Assembly: GCA_013399875.1 (NCBI GenBank) | Contig: VXAZ01000263.1 | Span: 993,262-1,057,261 of the forward strand | Direction: 5' to 3' | Source of the DNA: Gymnorhina tibicen | Taxonomy: Eukaryota > Chordata > Aves > Passeriformes > Artamidae | Length of the DNA stretch: 64,000 nt | Part shown: one piece after another, positions 45,781 to 58,122 of the stretch | How the letters are laid out: every line of letters starts with the position of its first letter | How positions within the stretch are numbered: position 1 is the stretch's first letter | Program-made: the position numbers and the translations under genes | Notes under the pieces: generated by a model | Told to the model about the DNA's origin: nothing | Seen by the model: the letters and a program-made list of their open reading frames with translations, nothing else | The model's database searches: none

Positions 45781-47260
45781 TATAGAATCATAGAATGGTT
45801 TGGGTTGAAAGGGACCTTAAAGATCATCTAGTTTCAACCCCACTGCCGTGGGTAGGGACACCTTCCATTAGACCAGGCTGCTCAAAGCCCCATCCAAACT
45901 GGCCTTGAACACTTCCAGGGATGGGGCATCCATGACTTCTCTGGACAACCTGTTTCTGTGCCTCACCACCCTCAAAGTAAAAAGATTCTTCCTAATACCT
46001 AAACTAAACCTCCTCTCTTTCAATGTAAAGCCCTTGTCCTTTCACTACATGCCCTTGGAAAAAGTCCCTCTCCAGCTGTCTTGTAGGTCCCCATCAGGTA
46101 CTGAAAGGTTGCTGTAAGATTTCCCCAGAGCCTTCTCTTCTCCAGGCTGAACAGCCCCAATTATCTCTCTTCATAGGAAAGGTGCTCCAGCCCTCTGATC
46201 ACCCTCATGGCTCTCTTCTGGACTCACTCTAATGTGCTTTCTTATGTTTGGGGCACCAGAACTAGACTCAGCACTCCATGTGGGGTCTCACGAGAGCAGG
46301 GCAGAGGATGAGAATCCCCTCCTTCAACCTGTGGGCACTCTTCTTTTGATGTAGCCCAGGATATGTTTGGCTTTCTGGGCTTCAAGAACACATTGCTGCA
46401 TCATCCTGAAATTCTCATCCAGCAACACCCCCAAAGCCTTCTCCTCAGGGCTGCTCTCAATCCATTTCCCACTCAGACTCAATTTGTTCCTGGGATTGCC
46501 CTGACTCAGATGCAGCACCTTGCACTTGGCCTTGTTGAAGTTCATGAGGTTTGCACAGGCCCGGCTCTAAAGCCTGCCAAAGTCCCTGTGGATGGCATCC
46601 CTTCCCTTCAGCCTGTCAACCACATCACACGGCTTGGTGTGGTCAGCAAACCTGATGAAGCTGCAACCAATCCCACTGTCCATGTTGCCAATTAAGGTGC
46701 TAAACTGCACCAACCTGATACCGACCCCTGAGGAACACCACTTGTCCATGGTCTCTACGTGGACATCAGGCCATGGACCACAACTCCTTAACAGTGGCCA
46801 TCCAGCCAATTCCTTACCCACTGAATGGTCCAACCACCATCTCTCCAGTTTTGAGACAAGGATGTCATGTGCGACAGTGTCAAATGCTTTGCAGAGTCCA
46901 GGTACATGGTGTCAGCTGTTCTTCCCATTCTGACCAGTGCTGAAACCCTGTCATAGAAGGCCACCAAATTTCTCAGGTACAATTTACCCTTAGTAAAGCG
47001 CCAATCAGCTCTCACCAATCAACTCTTTAATTTCCATATGCTTTAGCATTGTTTCTAGGAGGATCAGCTCCGTGATCTTGCTAGGAACCAAGGTGAGACT
47101 GACAAGCCTGTGAGTTCCCCAGGTTTTCCTTTTTTCTCTGTTTAAAAATGGGGGTTCTGTTTCTCCATTTCCAGTCAGTGAGAACTTCAGTGCACTGCCA
47201 CAACTTTTCAAATATGATGGATAGCAGCTTAACCACTCCATCCATCAGTTCCCTCAAAAC
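45781..47260 (-). mobile_element. CR1 LINE, longest copy in the window, minus strand
   Basis: The 3' tail lies at the low-coordinate end (TATAGAATCATAGAATGG on plus). Read on the minus strand, about 1.48 kb covers the reverse-transcriptase part of ORF2 and the 3' UTR. A 47005-47241 frame contains a region with VSLTLVPSKITELILLETML. The 46788-47018 frame follows with VRNWLDGH. The 46567-46833 frame carries IDSGI-like residues and FADHTKPC, where His (codon 46639-46641) replaces the second catalytic Asp. The 46324-46545 frame has NKAKCKVLHL and GVLLDENFRMM. These lie in correct order but different frames, so frameshifts separate them. The element is 5'-truncated and dead. It shares a subfamily-type tail with 3800-4565. 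Confidence 0.97.
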
Positions 47261-47499
47261 TCAGGATGTTCAGACATCAAATCAGCAAATAAAAACAATT
47301 CTGCATGACAAAAATAGAGATCATCAAATAGTTACAGAAGCTTGTAAAAGAAAATAGAATAATAACCCCTTCATAAAGAACTACTTAGCCATTTGTCTGA
47401 AAAGCTTTAAAATAAAGTTCCAATCTGCTTTAGTTAAGCACAAATTATTGAACTCAGTATGGGAGAAATTAGATGAATTCCTACCATATCTGCATCATA

Positions 47500-47556
47500 A
47501 AAAAGATTAGAGTAGATGATCTAATAGTCCCATCCTACCTAAAACTCTATCAATAA
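47500..47556 (+). mobile_element. CR1 3' tail remnant, old
   Basis: TTAGAGTAGATGATCTAATAG followed by TCCCATCCTACCTAAAACTC and TATCAATAAA resembles the final CR1 segment (gactagatgatct...ggtcccttccaaccc...attctat). It is heavily diverged, and its opposite strand to the adjacent copy argues for a separate, older insertion. Confidence 0.5.
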
Positions 47557-48170
47557 AAAGGAAAATCTGCTGCACTATTCACATTTTCAGCAAATATAGC
47601 AAATAACCAATAGAAAATAGGTTATTTTACCCTCAGTCAAAAGAACACTAAAAAAGAACATTCAGGTTTCTTGAGTCCCACTGTAAAAACCCTTCTTGTA
47701 TAACCATAATCTTCCAAAGAAAGAGAGAGAAAAAAGGTCCAAAAAGGCACTCATAGAAAGCATTTGCTGAGCAATTTTGAATAATGAACGAATTAGTGGG
47801 GAAAAACCTGTTTGTGGATAATTCATGAACAGAAAAGAGGACGACATTGATCAAATAAATTATTTGCTGTAAATAGTTCATTCAGCTCTGGCTTCAACAC
47901 ACGTTACCAATTAAATCAAACAGAGCCCAACACCACAGCAATTATTTAGAAAGTACAATCTGGCCAGTTGAAAACAAGTCCAGATTGCTTAAATTGTTTC
48001 TTTTTTTGTCGATATGTCATCTTTCCCCTCTCTCAGAGTTAGGCCACTCTTGCCTACCTACAATACCACTCAACATTTTTCAGCTCTTTTAGCAAATTTT
48101 CAAATTTGTAAAAAGTAATATTTTTCCAGCTATAAGTGATCTAGGTAAAAAATTTCTTTTTCTTTGCTAG

Positions 48171-48219
48171 GACTTGTTATGGAAGCAGGTCTCAGAGGAT
48201 GAAGGTCTTGACAGTAAAG
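48171..48219 (+). other. Candidate 49-nt exon
   Basis: A strong acceptor (AATTTCTTTTTCTTTGCTAG) precedes 49 nt ending AAAG before GTAAAT. A second donor, GTAAAG, at 48214 would give 43 nt. Frame 0 reads DLLWKQVSEDEGLDSK, an acidic, protein-like run. Frame 1 is also open and frame 2 stops. The spliced phase does not join the 54031-54117 segment in frame 0, but frame 1 does. The host gene is not recognised, and it could also be a lncRNA exon. Confidence 0.3.
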
Positions 48220-51200
48220 GTAAATCCATTTTCAGTTTCTTGTTTAACCTTCTGCTTTTTTTCGTAAAAAAGTCTAGATGTACATTTAGGTTCATATCCT
48301 GTAAATCAGATCTGCCTTTTCTTTTCCACAGTTCAAGCAGTTATTTGTATTAATATTGGGTTTCATTTTATTGAATTCAATAAATTCTGAATAATAATTT
48401 CTGCTGGATTAATTTCAGTCTCCAGCTTAAAGACTAATCAATTCTGTCTTGTGGTCTTTATCTCAAGTCTTATTTCTTATATTCTGTACTTCAGGCCACT
48501 TCTCCACAAACTGAATTAATATGTTTTGCAGTGTATTGCTGTCGATAAATATGAGCCATTTCACTTGCTACCCTTTCATATTGCTGAACAGGATGGCAAC
48601 AGTAGAAATCCAGATTTGTGGGTATGAGCGTGAAACTCTTTAGAGCTTCAGGTACGAGCCAGCTTTGCTCTGTCAGCAAAGAGAAGCACATCCCGCTGTC
48701 CTTTGTACATTCATCCCACTAAAGAAAGATCAAAGTGCCAGCGAGATTCTGCAAATTATCTGAAAGCTGTGTCAGGCTCTAAGACTTTTTTCCCTTAATT
48801 TAAGTATTAAAGACCTCCATGAAGAAAGCTTCCTACTTCCATATGGATCCCACCTGATCTTCACAATGTTCTCTGGAACTGCTTAAGATCTTTTATAGAT
48901 ACTTTTACTTCTCATATTCTGCCAGCTGGGCTTCACCATCCTACTGAATATTTTCTAATTCACCTCATCACCTTCATCTAGATGTTTGGTTTCTCTGTCT
49001 TTCCTTATTCTCATTACATGTGAATGTCCTTTTGAAGGTGCCAATCATCCTGTGATGCAATTCCTTGCAGTCTTGGATGAAGACTTTCTAGGAGAGTTAC
49101 ATTTCTGCACCATATGGGAAGAACTAGTTTGTTGGAAAAGCAAGGACTAGTAATCAAAACAGGTAAATGTACAGACCAAATAATTTTGCCCTGAGCTCCT
49201 TCCAATGCAAACAATTAAGGCTTTGCCTTGATGAAAGCTGTAGCATCACAGGCAGTATGATTTGACTTGGGCTGTTCTGCATAAAAAATGCATTTTCTAT
49301 ATTGCTTCTTGTATTTCAAAAACATTTTATTCACTGCAGTTATATTTGAAAGTAAATCTTCAAAAGATTTCTTCCTCCAAGTATATTTTTGTAACAGCTC
49401 ATATACACATATAGTCATACACAAGAAATATGTAACAAACCTTGGAAACATCTTCTTTTACTCTGCTTGCTTGCTAGCAGAAAATTCCAGATTCTACATA
49501 GGAAATTGAATTTTCCTTATGGTAAAATTTGATGGAGTTGAAGGATTCTTTAAGTAACAAAAAGAACAGGTTCACATTGTGCTAGTAAGTAGATAAGCAG
49601 ATGAGAAGCTGTCTGAGGAGGTGAGATTGCTCTATTATATTACTGACTACACCCATCCAAACAATGTGACAGGTATCATCAAGGCAATTGCAAGATCCTA
49701 ACCAGGTTCGGTTTTCCAGTGAAGACTTCAGGGCTAAAATTTATAGCAGGTTGAACCTCTTACTGCTACGTCCTTTAGCAAATTCACAATTCAGAAATCA
49801 GTGAAAAAACTGCTATGTCTATAAGTCTGTGGTGAATTCTAGAAGTGGTGACAACATTTTCCTGAATTGAACTCCAGGAGAGGATGACAACGGGGTAAGA
49901 CAGGGAAGACAGCAGGCAGGAGCTGGGCAGTGCACTGGAAAATTCTTCCCAAGTATGAGGGGTTAGCATGACAACAAAAAAAAAAAAGTTGTAAGAAGAA
50001 ATATGCTCAAGTCTACACATTCTCAGAACAGAAAGCTGGGGTTTATTTTGCCATACAAAAGTAAACCTAAAGATCAGTGACACTCAATAGCTATTCAAGT
50101 GACAATAAAGATGCCTGTGCTTAATGCAGCGGAGAAAGCAAAAGCAGCAGAGGAATAAAGTGGACAAAAAAGGTGGCAGAAAAACAGACAAGTCAAGCAG
50201 AAGCACAGCAAACAGGCTTGAGATGACATGGTTAGGAGACAGCAAGAGGAGACAGCCTTAATCAGCTTGGACATAGATAAAGACAGGAACAAGTGCTTTG
50301 ATAGCACAGGCTGGAAGGTCAGATCAGTGGATCTCAAAGCATGTTACCAACTCATTAATTAAGCAGCTCCATACCCCTGGTATCTGGGTACATAACTTGA
50401 GAGCCATCACAAAAATCACTAAACGTTGACACAGAGTTGTTCAGTGACTTTCCACAAGGTCATTGAGCTGGGAACAAAATTCAAGCAGTACAAATCCTCC
50501 AGCAGCTGCTCCCGGCACCAGCCTGTCCTTTGTGCTTTTGGGACAAGGGAATTCACTTTATGACTCCAACTGTAGTCATGATCATTCTAGCAATAAAAAA
50601 CATTCAAAGACTTTTTTTCAGTGTTCAGCTCCAACAAATGTAACACAAAAGGACATTTTTACACAGTTAGCAAAGACTATCTTATACCAAACTGGAAGCA
50701 GAGCTAGAAGATAACCAGTCAATGGCATAATTTACAAGTGAGACAAATGGTAACATAATTAAGACACGGGTTCTTTTAACACTTGCAACCATTCATCTCA
50801 GAAGAACAGAATTTAGAAGAAAAATTGAAGAAGAAAAATGAAGAAAAGTTCCTCATTTGGTCCAACCAGAGAAAAATAATTAACAGAAATAATGTCTTCT
50901 TTTGTGACAAGTTTTTCCCATTTTCCAAATGATAGTGTGAAAAAAATCCTTTTTTCTATACCAATGATAAGGTAACTCATTATGCTGCAACCTTGCCAAT
51001 CAGATCATGTAGATCAACAGATCTTTTTAAAGTCCTGATCAAAGATGCAAATCCAATAATAGTTCAGAAATGAATTTTTGAATGCCGTTTTCTCCAAGGA
51101 CTAACCCGGACTCAGAAGTTTAGGTTACATTCTTAAATAAATGCAAAGTGACAGACACACAATAAAATAGATTATATGTGATTTATAAACATGGAATTAA

Positions 51201-53670
51201 TTGATCTGTAATCACTCTTGGTTTCTTTTTTTTAATTTTAGCTGGTTTGGTTCTTTTTTTCAGAAAAAGAAAACTAAATTTTCTAATTCATCTTCTTTTA
51301 CTAGATAGCATTAACAGTCCTGCAAGTAACACAGTATGGCAAGGAAGACATTTCTTTTCTCTGGATGGGAGAACTGTTCCTTTCCCCAGGAAGAAGGTTG
51401 AATTAAGGTTGAGTTGTTTGGGTTTTTTTGTTTTGGGGAAGAGTGCGTGGGGGTTTTTTTAAAAGCGTAAGAGTTTAGGCCTCACCCACATTTGCAGGAT
51501 TTCCTCTCAATTGCCATTCTTAACATTGCAGTAATGTGTAGCCTTGATTTTTTTTGTGCAAGTGATCCACTGATCCACACACCATTTCTACGTTTAATTT
51601 TTTTCTTTTATTGAAAATCTGCCCTACATGCCCTCCCAGCCAAATTGATTATCAGTAAGTTCCAGAAACCAGCTGGGTAAATAATGATTTTTTTATTTGT
51701 TTGGGGTTTTTTTTTAGTTTTAAATTTGTGGGCTTTAAAGTTTCATTGTACATCTCCTTGTACACAAGTCTATTCAGGGAGGGATAGTTTTCAATTTAAT
51801 TTCAAGCAGAATCCCACAAAATAATTTACCTTCTTTACAATACATCTTTTGTAGAACTGAAAGTTCACTTTCTCTTCAAGTCCAAAAACAAAAACCCCAC
51901 GGCTGCATAGACAAAAAATATTCAAATAAATAAAGGACTTTGAACAACTTTTGGGGAAAGGCTTCAAAAAATTCATCCTTTGGATCTGGTCCCATTTCTG
52001 ATCTTTCACAGGGTTAAAAAGACTAAGGCATTCTTAAGGTACGGGTGAAGCTGAAAGGCCATACCGCCTTTGTTCAAAGGACTTTTTAAAAGTCACTATT
52101 TGATGATTAGCCTAGCCAGTTCTGATTACTGGATCCAGTGTAGATCAAGATATTCCAGAAGCTCAGCCACCACTGAAGACTACACACCTGTTTCTGTAGC
52201 TCTTCTGTTTTATAGGAGCACAGACATAAAAATATACAATGGATCCCCAAACTTTAAAAAGTGTAGGTCTTCATTTACCAGGGGCAAGTAAACTGACAAC
52301 ATCCAAGTAATCTTAATGGCCCATGTAATCACACAAGAAAGAAACTGGTTTTCTAGCATTATCTAACAGCATTCTCATACAAAATAGAAAATAATTTAGA
52401 AAAGAACATTAGGTAAATACAGTAGTTGCTTCCTTATACCAGTATTTCCTTGTCTGGAGGCCAGATAGATAAGCAAATCCACAGTGAAATGTGAAAAAGG
52501 ACAAAGTACATCCTATTATATTTAGGAAATTATTTCTGTTTCTTTCTCAATAAAGCAACACAATGTAATTTATCAAAACATGGAAGGAATAACACTCATA
52601 TTAGCTCAATATAGCTAATACATTTTTTTATGTATCCTTTTCTGTTAATCTTTAACATACTGTTTCCTACCCTACTTTTTCAAAAGTCATTCTTTTTAGA
52701 ATCCTTCCCTCCCTTTTAGAAAGTGGTTAAATGTGTCCTTCAATCTAGACATTATGAGACTCCATAAATCTCAAAAAGACTTAAACATGTGTCTAAAGTT
52801 AAGCACATATTTAAAAGGCTTTAGAGAATCAGGGTTTCTATAAAAGACTGCAATCTACACCAGAAAATGTTCACTGCATTGAATATACCTTTATTTTCTC
52901 CTCTATAAAAGTCTTTATTTCAACACGTATAGGTAATACACTCCATGTAGTACGCAAATCAAATGGGGTTTTGTCCTGGTGTTCAAAACCTGCTTCTATT
53001 TTTTCTCAAAATCACTCTTCCAGCATTCTGCTCTTCTTCAAACACTTCAAATGCATTAATCAAGCTGTCAGATTCACTTTAATACTTTTGCCAGGACAAT
53101 TCTGATCTTGATTCTGGCCTGCAATACTTTTGAGGTATCCAATACAAAACACAGAGCATTTTTAATCATTGTTTTATGGTTTTTCACCTTCCATTCTGTT
53201 ACAAAAAATAGCCCATTAATCATGTCAATCAAGTTTGTGTGTATGATCCTCATAGCTTTTTTTCCAATTCCTTTGCAAACTCCTTCAGTATTTATTAGAA
53301 TGCAAATGCACTTGTATAAATACAAATGATGTAAAATCTCTATGCAACAGAAGATCCCAATATTTCAACTTCTGATTTTGCCCCAGAACAGAGACAAGAA
53401 AATTTTTTTCCTCAAATTCAAGGGGCTGATAACCATGTCAAAGCAAACTAAATTTTCCACAAGAGGCTGGGAACCATATGCCCCTCTACTCCTGTGGGCC
53501 AGATCCTTGATCCATTCCACACATCCTAGAAAGCACACATGGATGCAGCACTGCCTGGGGAGGGAGCAGGAGGAAAGAGGTGCATGCTCCTTTCTGCTCT
53601 TCATCTAAAAGGGAGAATAATAAGGACCACAACCACTACTCCAAGTGGTGGAACATCCAGGTAGAAAAAT

Positions 53671-53731
53671 TAGTTTTGTTGGTTTGTTTGGTTTTTGGGA
53701 TTTTTTTGTTGTTGGGGGTGGGTTGGTTGTT
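53671..53731. repeat. T/G-rich low-complexity tract
   Basis: T runs are interspersed with GG and a GGGGGTGGG cluster, with very few A or C. It is the same kind of tract as at 2058-2135 and 45617-45668. Confidence 0.75.
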
Positions 53732-54030
53732 AAAAGAATGAAGCAATTTCTATTCAGATTAAATACAGCAAAGAGTATAGTATTTTACTTCAGCTTTACC
53801 AGAAATTATTTTTTAAAGCTCAGTGAAATAAATGTAAGATCAAATTGCTTTTTATATGGAAGATAGCAAAATTTTTGTGCCACCAAAATAACACACAAGA
53901 TTCTGGGCAGAATTTTGACCTCACTAGGTATCTCTTGATAATCACAAAACTTTCCTGGCATTTCCTACAGAACAACTGAGAAAGCATGCTGAAATCTTAT
54001 TTGTGCTGACAAGACATTCTTTCAATTCAG

Positions 54031-54117
54031 AGGAGCCTGCCTGAAAAAACTTGGGACAAGGAGGAAACAGAGCATATTTTCACCTTGCTTGGAGATCTGC
54101 TTGGGAGCTGGGACCAG
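54031..54117 (+). other. Candidate 87-nt exon
   Basis: The acceptor ACATTCTTTCAATTCAG precedes 87 nt (29 codons) ending GACCAG before GTAGGA. Two frames are open throughout. The first includes the amphipathic stretch WDKEETEHIFTLLGDLLGSW. A length divisible by three suits a cassette exon. The polypyrimidine tract and donor are moderate, and I do not recognise the protein. Confidence 0.22.
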
Positions 54118-57100
54118 GTAGGATTTTACAGGTGACTGATGACATGCAATGTCTGGTCTGGGATGCTCAGCCGTGAACTAGAATGTTGGCAGACAGTACT
54201 GAGTAATTTCTTAGTAATGTCAGTCTCCTTTCAGGTATTTCCATGCAGTGTCTGAAACATAGGGCATCCAATCCACTGTAGTCACTCACAAAAACCTTGG
54301 CTAACGGCCCATGACACCCTCCCAAACCTGCTTTCTAAGGTACTCAAGTATGACTACAAGAAGCAGTAGTAGAAGTTTGCAGTGGCCGGCAAAAGATTTC
54401 ATACTTGAGTATAAAGGCACAAGCAGGCAAAAAGGACAGAGGAACAGCCAGAGGGAAGGGGCACAGGAGCTCAGGGATACCAGCACTGTCAGGCTCAAAT
54501 GTCCTTACACCAAACCAACACCCTATGTTGATTCTGAATGTAAGGAAAACTGACAGCCCAGGAACTAGACCACAGAAAAGAAGTCTGTGATGCAAGATTT
54601 TTCATTTTAAATCTGACCCACCTCTATCTTTTATATACCAGTTTACAATATATCTGTTTCTGTATCTTGACAGACTACATTTATATTTGTCCTGAATTTT
54701 CTGTTACATTGTCATCCTTCATTTCCAATTACATGCCAACTAAACTCTGTGTTGCATGAGAACACTGAAAGTGGCAGCTGAAACACTGGGGGTTTTTCCC
54801 CTCAGACATGTAAGGCACAAAAATGAGCATACAAGCCTTCCTGTACGTTTCCTTGAGAAGAAATTGCTCTTCTTTACTAATATGGACAGATCAGATAAGG
54901 CTACATCTCCAAAGGGGCAGCAAGAAGTTCTCACAGGCTGAATGAAAGGCTCATGCTTTAATGCACTGCTCAAGGCCACCTGAGGACCTTGTGAGCACAG
55001 TAATGTATTTGCTTCTATGTGTTCCTAGACGCATGGTATAGGCATCCCATTCCAGTAGTTCCGCAGTGTTCAATTTGGCTGTGGCAAGGAAACTGCACAA
55101 CATTTCCAAACACCATCACCCAGGTGCTGGCATGAGTGTGCAGCTGGAGGTCAGCATGGAAAGGCAGAAGGGCAGGTGAGGATCAGCTGATCTGCAGCCA
55201 GTGCACACAACAGAGTCAGTATGGGCATTTGGCACTGTGGGAGGGGTACAATTCGCAGTCTCAGTTTGGCTCCTGCACAGAAGGCAGAAAGACCTGTGGT
55301 AGTCTCACACCAGTGAGATTAACATCAACACAGCCAATGATAGCATTGCATCTAAGGGCTGTCACCACTCTGTCTAGTCAAACTTTATTTAAGCAAGCTA
55401 CAGTTTTAAGTGTAGCACAGGTAGCCTCACTGTGAGGAGTACTCCAGAAATGTTAATAGTGGTAAAAAAACTCTGTCATAAATTTTGCATGTGGTTTGCT
55501 TAACACAGACAAACACACACAGTGTTTTACAGTACATCTCCTTGTAGCTACACATACTCTATTATGAACTTTTCTTTCATACTTTGCAGATCACTAAAAA
55601 ATCTCCTTTTATCCAATTTTCCTTGCAGAAGGATAAGACAAATTTGTTATACCATGAATAAAGCAATTGGCATGATTTTGGCATGATGGTATTCAGTAGT
55701 CACAGCAGGACACAGGTTAAGGCATGGATTCCACACTTTACCTGGTCTAAACCACATAAAGCCTAGAAATCAAAAAACATGGGAATAATCCCAACATAAA
55801 TTAGTTGATACATATGCTGGATGTTTTCATCACTGTACTGATATCTATGTATTAATAGTTTACCAATGTGACAAATCTCTGACAAACACAATGTGCCTAC
55901 CCAGAGAAAGCCACAGTTTGTCTTGACACATCAATGAAGCAAATTCAGTCAATTGAGTAACATGAGTTATTCAATCTGTCATATTAGTTAACAAGCAAGT
56001 GCAGGATAAATTCTGTGGAATAGAAAAAGTTTCTACCACCACATTCCATTTGTAGTACTTCAAGTTTTGGAAGCTTTGCATTTTGAAATTTAATTAATAA
56101 TTCATTAATAATTTATGCGGTTTGTGGAGTTTTAAAAAAAAATCCCAACCAAAACATACATCAGACCATTTATGAGCAAATGTTAGAATTGATGACTAAA
56201 CATGATATTTACTCATTTTTTGAACCACGATACCACCAAAAACGCCAAGGTAGTACCACACCTTGCAAGGAACTATGCAAATGAAACAAAAAGGTGTTCC
56301 CTTGATATAAGTATGTGGGAAATATTTCAGTGGATAAGAGGGAGTAACCAAATTCCATAGAATATAGAAATATAGATATTCGAAGTGTCTCTTAAGCCCT
56401 CAGAGCAGCTCAGTGAAGTCTGGGTCTGAAGACAACAAAAAAACCTAGTAAGTTTAACAAAAGCAGAATCTCACCCTTTTTTGTTTGTAAAGCTACTTTA
56501 AAATACAGGTATGTCTACAGAGCCACACAGATCAGAAGATTAAGGCTGTTGAGTTTTCTAAATCACAGAATAGCCCAGAGTTAAAGCCGTGGGAAAGTAT
56601 TAAAATGGCATCTGCTGAGAGTCTAACAAAAGTCTTTTTGGAACAAAAACTACAACAATTGGCTCTTCAGTAGACTTCCAACCATGCTGGTGGACAAGGG
56701 CAAAACCTTCATCCACTGACATTTTAAGGAACTTAACAAAGACTGGATGATGGACAAAAAGCATGTCATAGTTCAGATGTATCCTACCTTACACACCTTA
56801 GCATACTGTGGTTGAATGCACTTGCACAAACCCAGTTAGAAAATCTGGCAAAAGCCCCCTAAAAGACAGACTGCAGTTTACTGCTCAAAACATTTGTCAA
56901 CTGCCCAATGTTATAGCATGAATAACCAGCAGCAAAAAAACCCATAAAACATGGGGTTTGTTTGTTTACATTCATCATGTCGGCTCACTCCTGTGCACTG
57001 CCAAAGCTGAACAGAATTTGCTGTTTTAGTTTCCCAGCTCTTGTAAATAGAGCCACCTTTTAATCCCTTAGCTATTTAATCCATAATGTGACTTGGTGAC

Positions 57101-57626
57101 TGTGTCAAAACTCCACTGTATGAAAAGATTTTCAAAGACATCTAGGTAACCAAGAATGACAAAAAAGTCATATAGGAGTTTTTCAACAGCATTTAAAGCA
57201 GACAAATTACCTGATTTACTGGGGTTTAGGAAATATCTGCATCTGGAATATGCTGTATACCCAAACAAGCTTCCAGCAGCCAAGACTTGTTCTGGACACA
57301 AAAGCAGAATATTCACTTCAGCAGCATAAAACACCAACGTTAATTACTACAAATTTGGCTTCTATTTCATAGCTCTAGTGATGTATAATTGAAAAAGTCT
57401 CAGCAATCCTAGCAGGCACACACCTGGGTCTTCATGCAATTCTATATTTTTAAAATCCTTTATAGAGTTTGAGCAATAGAAATCTAAACTTAGGAAATTT
57501 AGCTCACATATTTTAAAAAAACCATGTATTTTGTGTTTATAATATCCAGCAATAAATATTATCTCCAATTTCTACAAATACCTTGCCCAGTTACAGATTT
57601 TGCAGAGACAACTGTTAAAAAGCATT

Positions 57627-57903
57627 CACAGAATCATTCAGGTTGGAAAAGACATCCAAGATCGAGTCCAGCCTTTCACCGATCACCACCTTGTCAACTA
57701 AACCACGGCGTTAAGTGCCACATCCAGTTGTTTCCTGAACCCAGGGATCATGACTCCACCACCTCCAAGGGCAGTCCTGTCCAATGCTTAGCTACTGTTT
57801 CCATGAATAAATTTTTCCTATGTCCAATCTGAACCTCCCTTGATACTACGTCCTCTCATCCTGTAACTAGTTGCTTGGGAGAAGAGGCCAACCCCCATCT
57901 GGA
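57627..57903 (-). mobile_element. CR1 LINE 3' fragment, minus strand
   Basis: On the plus strand the order is CACAGAATCATTCAGGTTGG, AAAAGACATCCAAGATCGAG, CCTGAACCCAGGGATC, CACCACCTCCAAGGGCAGTC, TTCCTATGTCCAATCTGAAC, then TCCTGTAACTAGTTGCTTGG. This is the reverse complement of a CR1 3' end. It matches the layout of 8641-8799 and reaches further 5'. It abuts a polypurine tract on its right side. Confidence 0.93.
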
Positions 57904-57957
57904 GAAGGGGAGAGAGGGAGAGAGGAGAGGGAGAGAGGAGCGGGAAGAAGGAAGGGA
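57901..57957. repeat. Polypurine (GAGAGG)n-type tract
   Basis: Fifty-seven bases are all A or G on the plus strand except one C, with repeated GGGAGAGA/GAGAGG units. It directly abuts the 5' side of the minus-strand CR1 copy. Such homopurine mirror-like tracts can form triplex DNA. Confidence 0.85.
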
Positions 57958-58088
57958 TATTTACTAGATTCAAACTCTAAGAAAGTAGCTTAATGAAAAA
58001 CAAGAACTGCAGGAACATAAGACACACAATCTTAATGTTGTACAACTCTTCACCCCATGGTGAAATCCTTTGTGGAATAGAAAATAAG

Positions 58089-58122
58089 GAGAATATCCAT
58101 ACTCCTGAACATGGATATTCTC
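58089..58122. repeat. Perfect hairpin: 12-bp arms, 10-nt loop
   Basis: GAGAATATCCAT at 58089-58100 is exactly complementary to ATGGATATTCTC at 58111-58122, with loop ACTCCTGAAC. Bases outside do not extend the pairing, so the stem is too short for a canonical miRNA precursor. It is directly visible, and its function is unknown. Confidence 0.9.

Larger units (their letters stand above)
47557..57626. other. Mostly unique noncoding DNA
   Basis: No complete gene is present. The stretch holds candidate exons at 48171-48219 and 54031-54117, a candidate minus-strand 21-nt segment at 55742-55762, T/G-rich tracts near 51415-51460, 51690-51720 and 53671-53731, and a short inverted repeat at 52599-52620. 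Other open frames are short and without domains. Confidence 0.55.

Noticed and set aside
46363..46933. Plus-strand ORFs of about 110 codons
   Set aside because: They are antisense to the minus-strand CR1 reverse-transcriptase remnant at 45781-47260.
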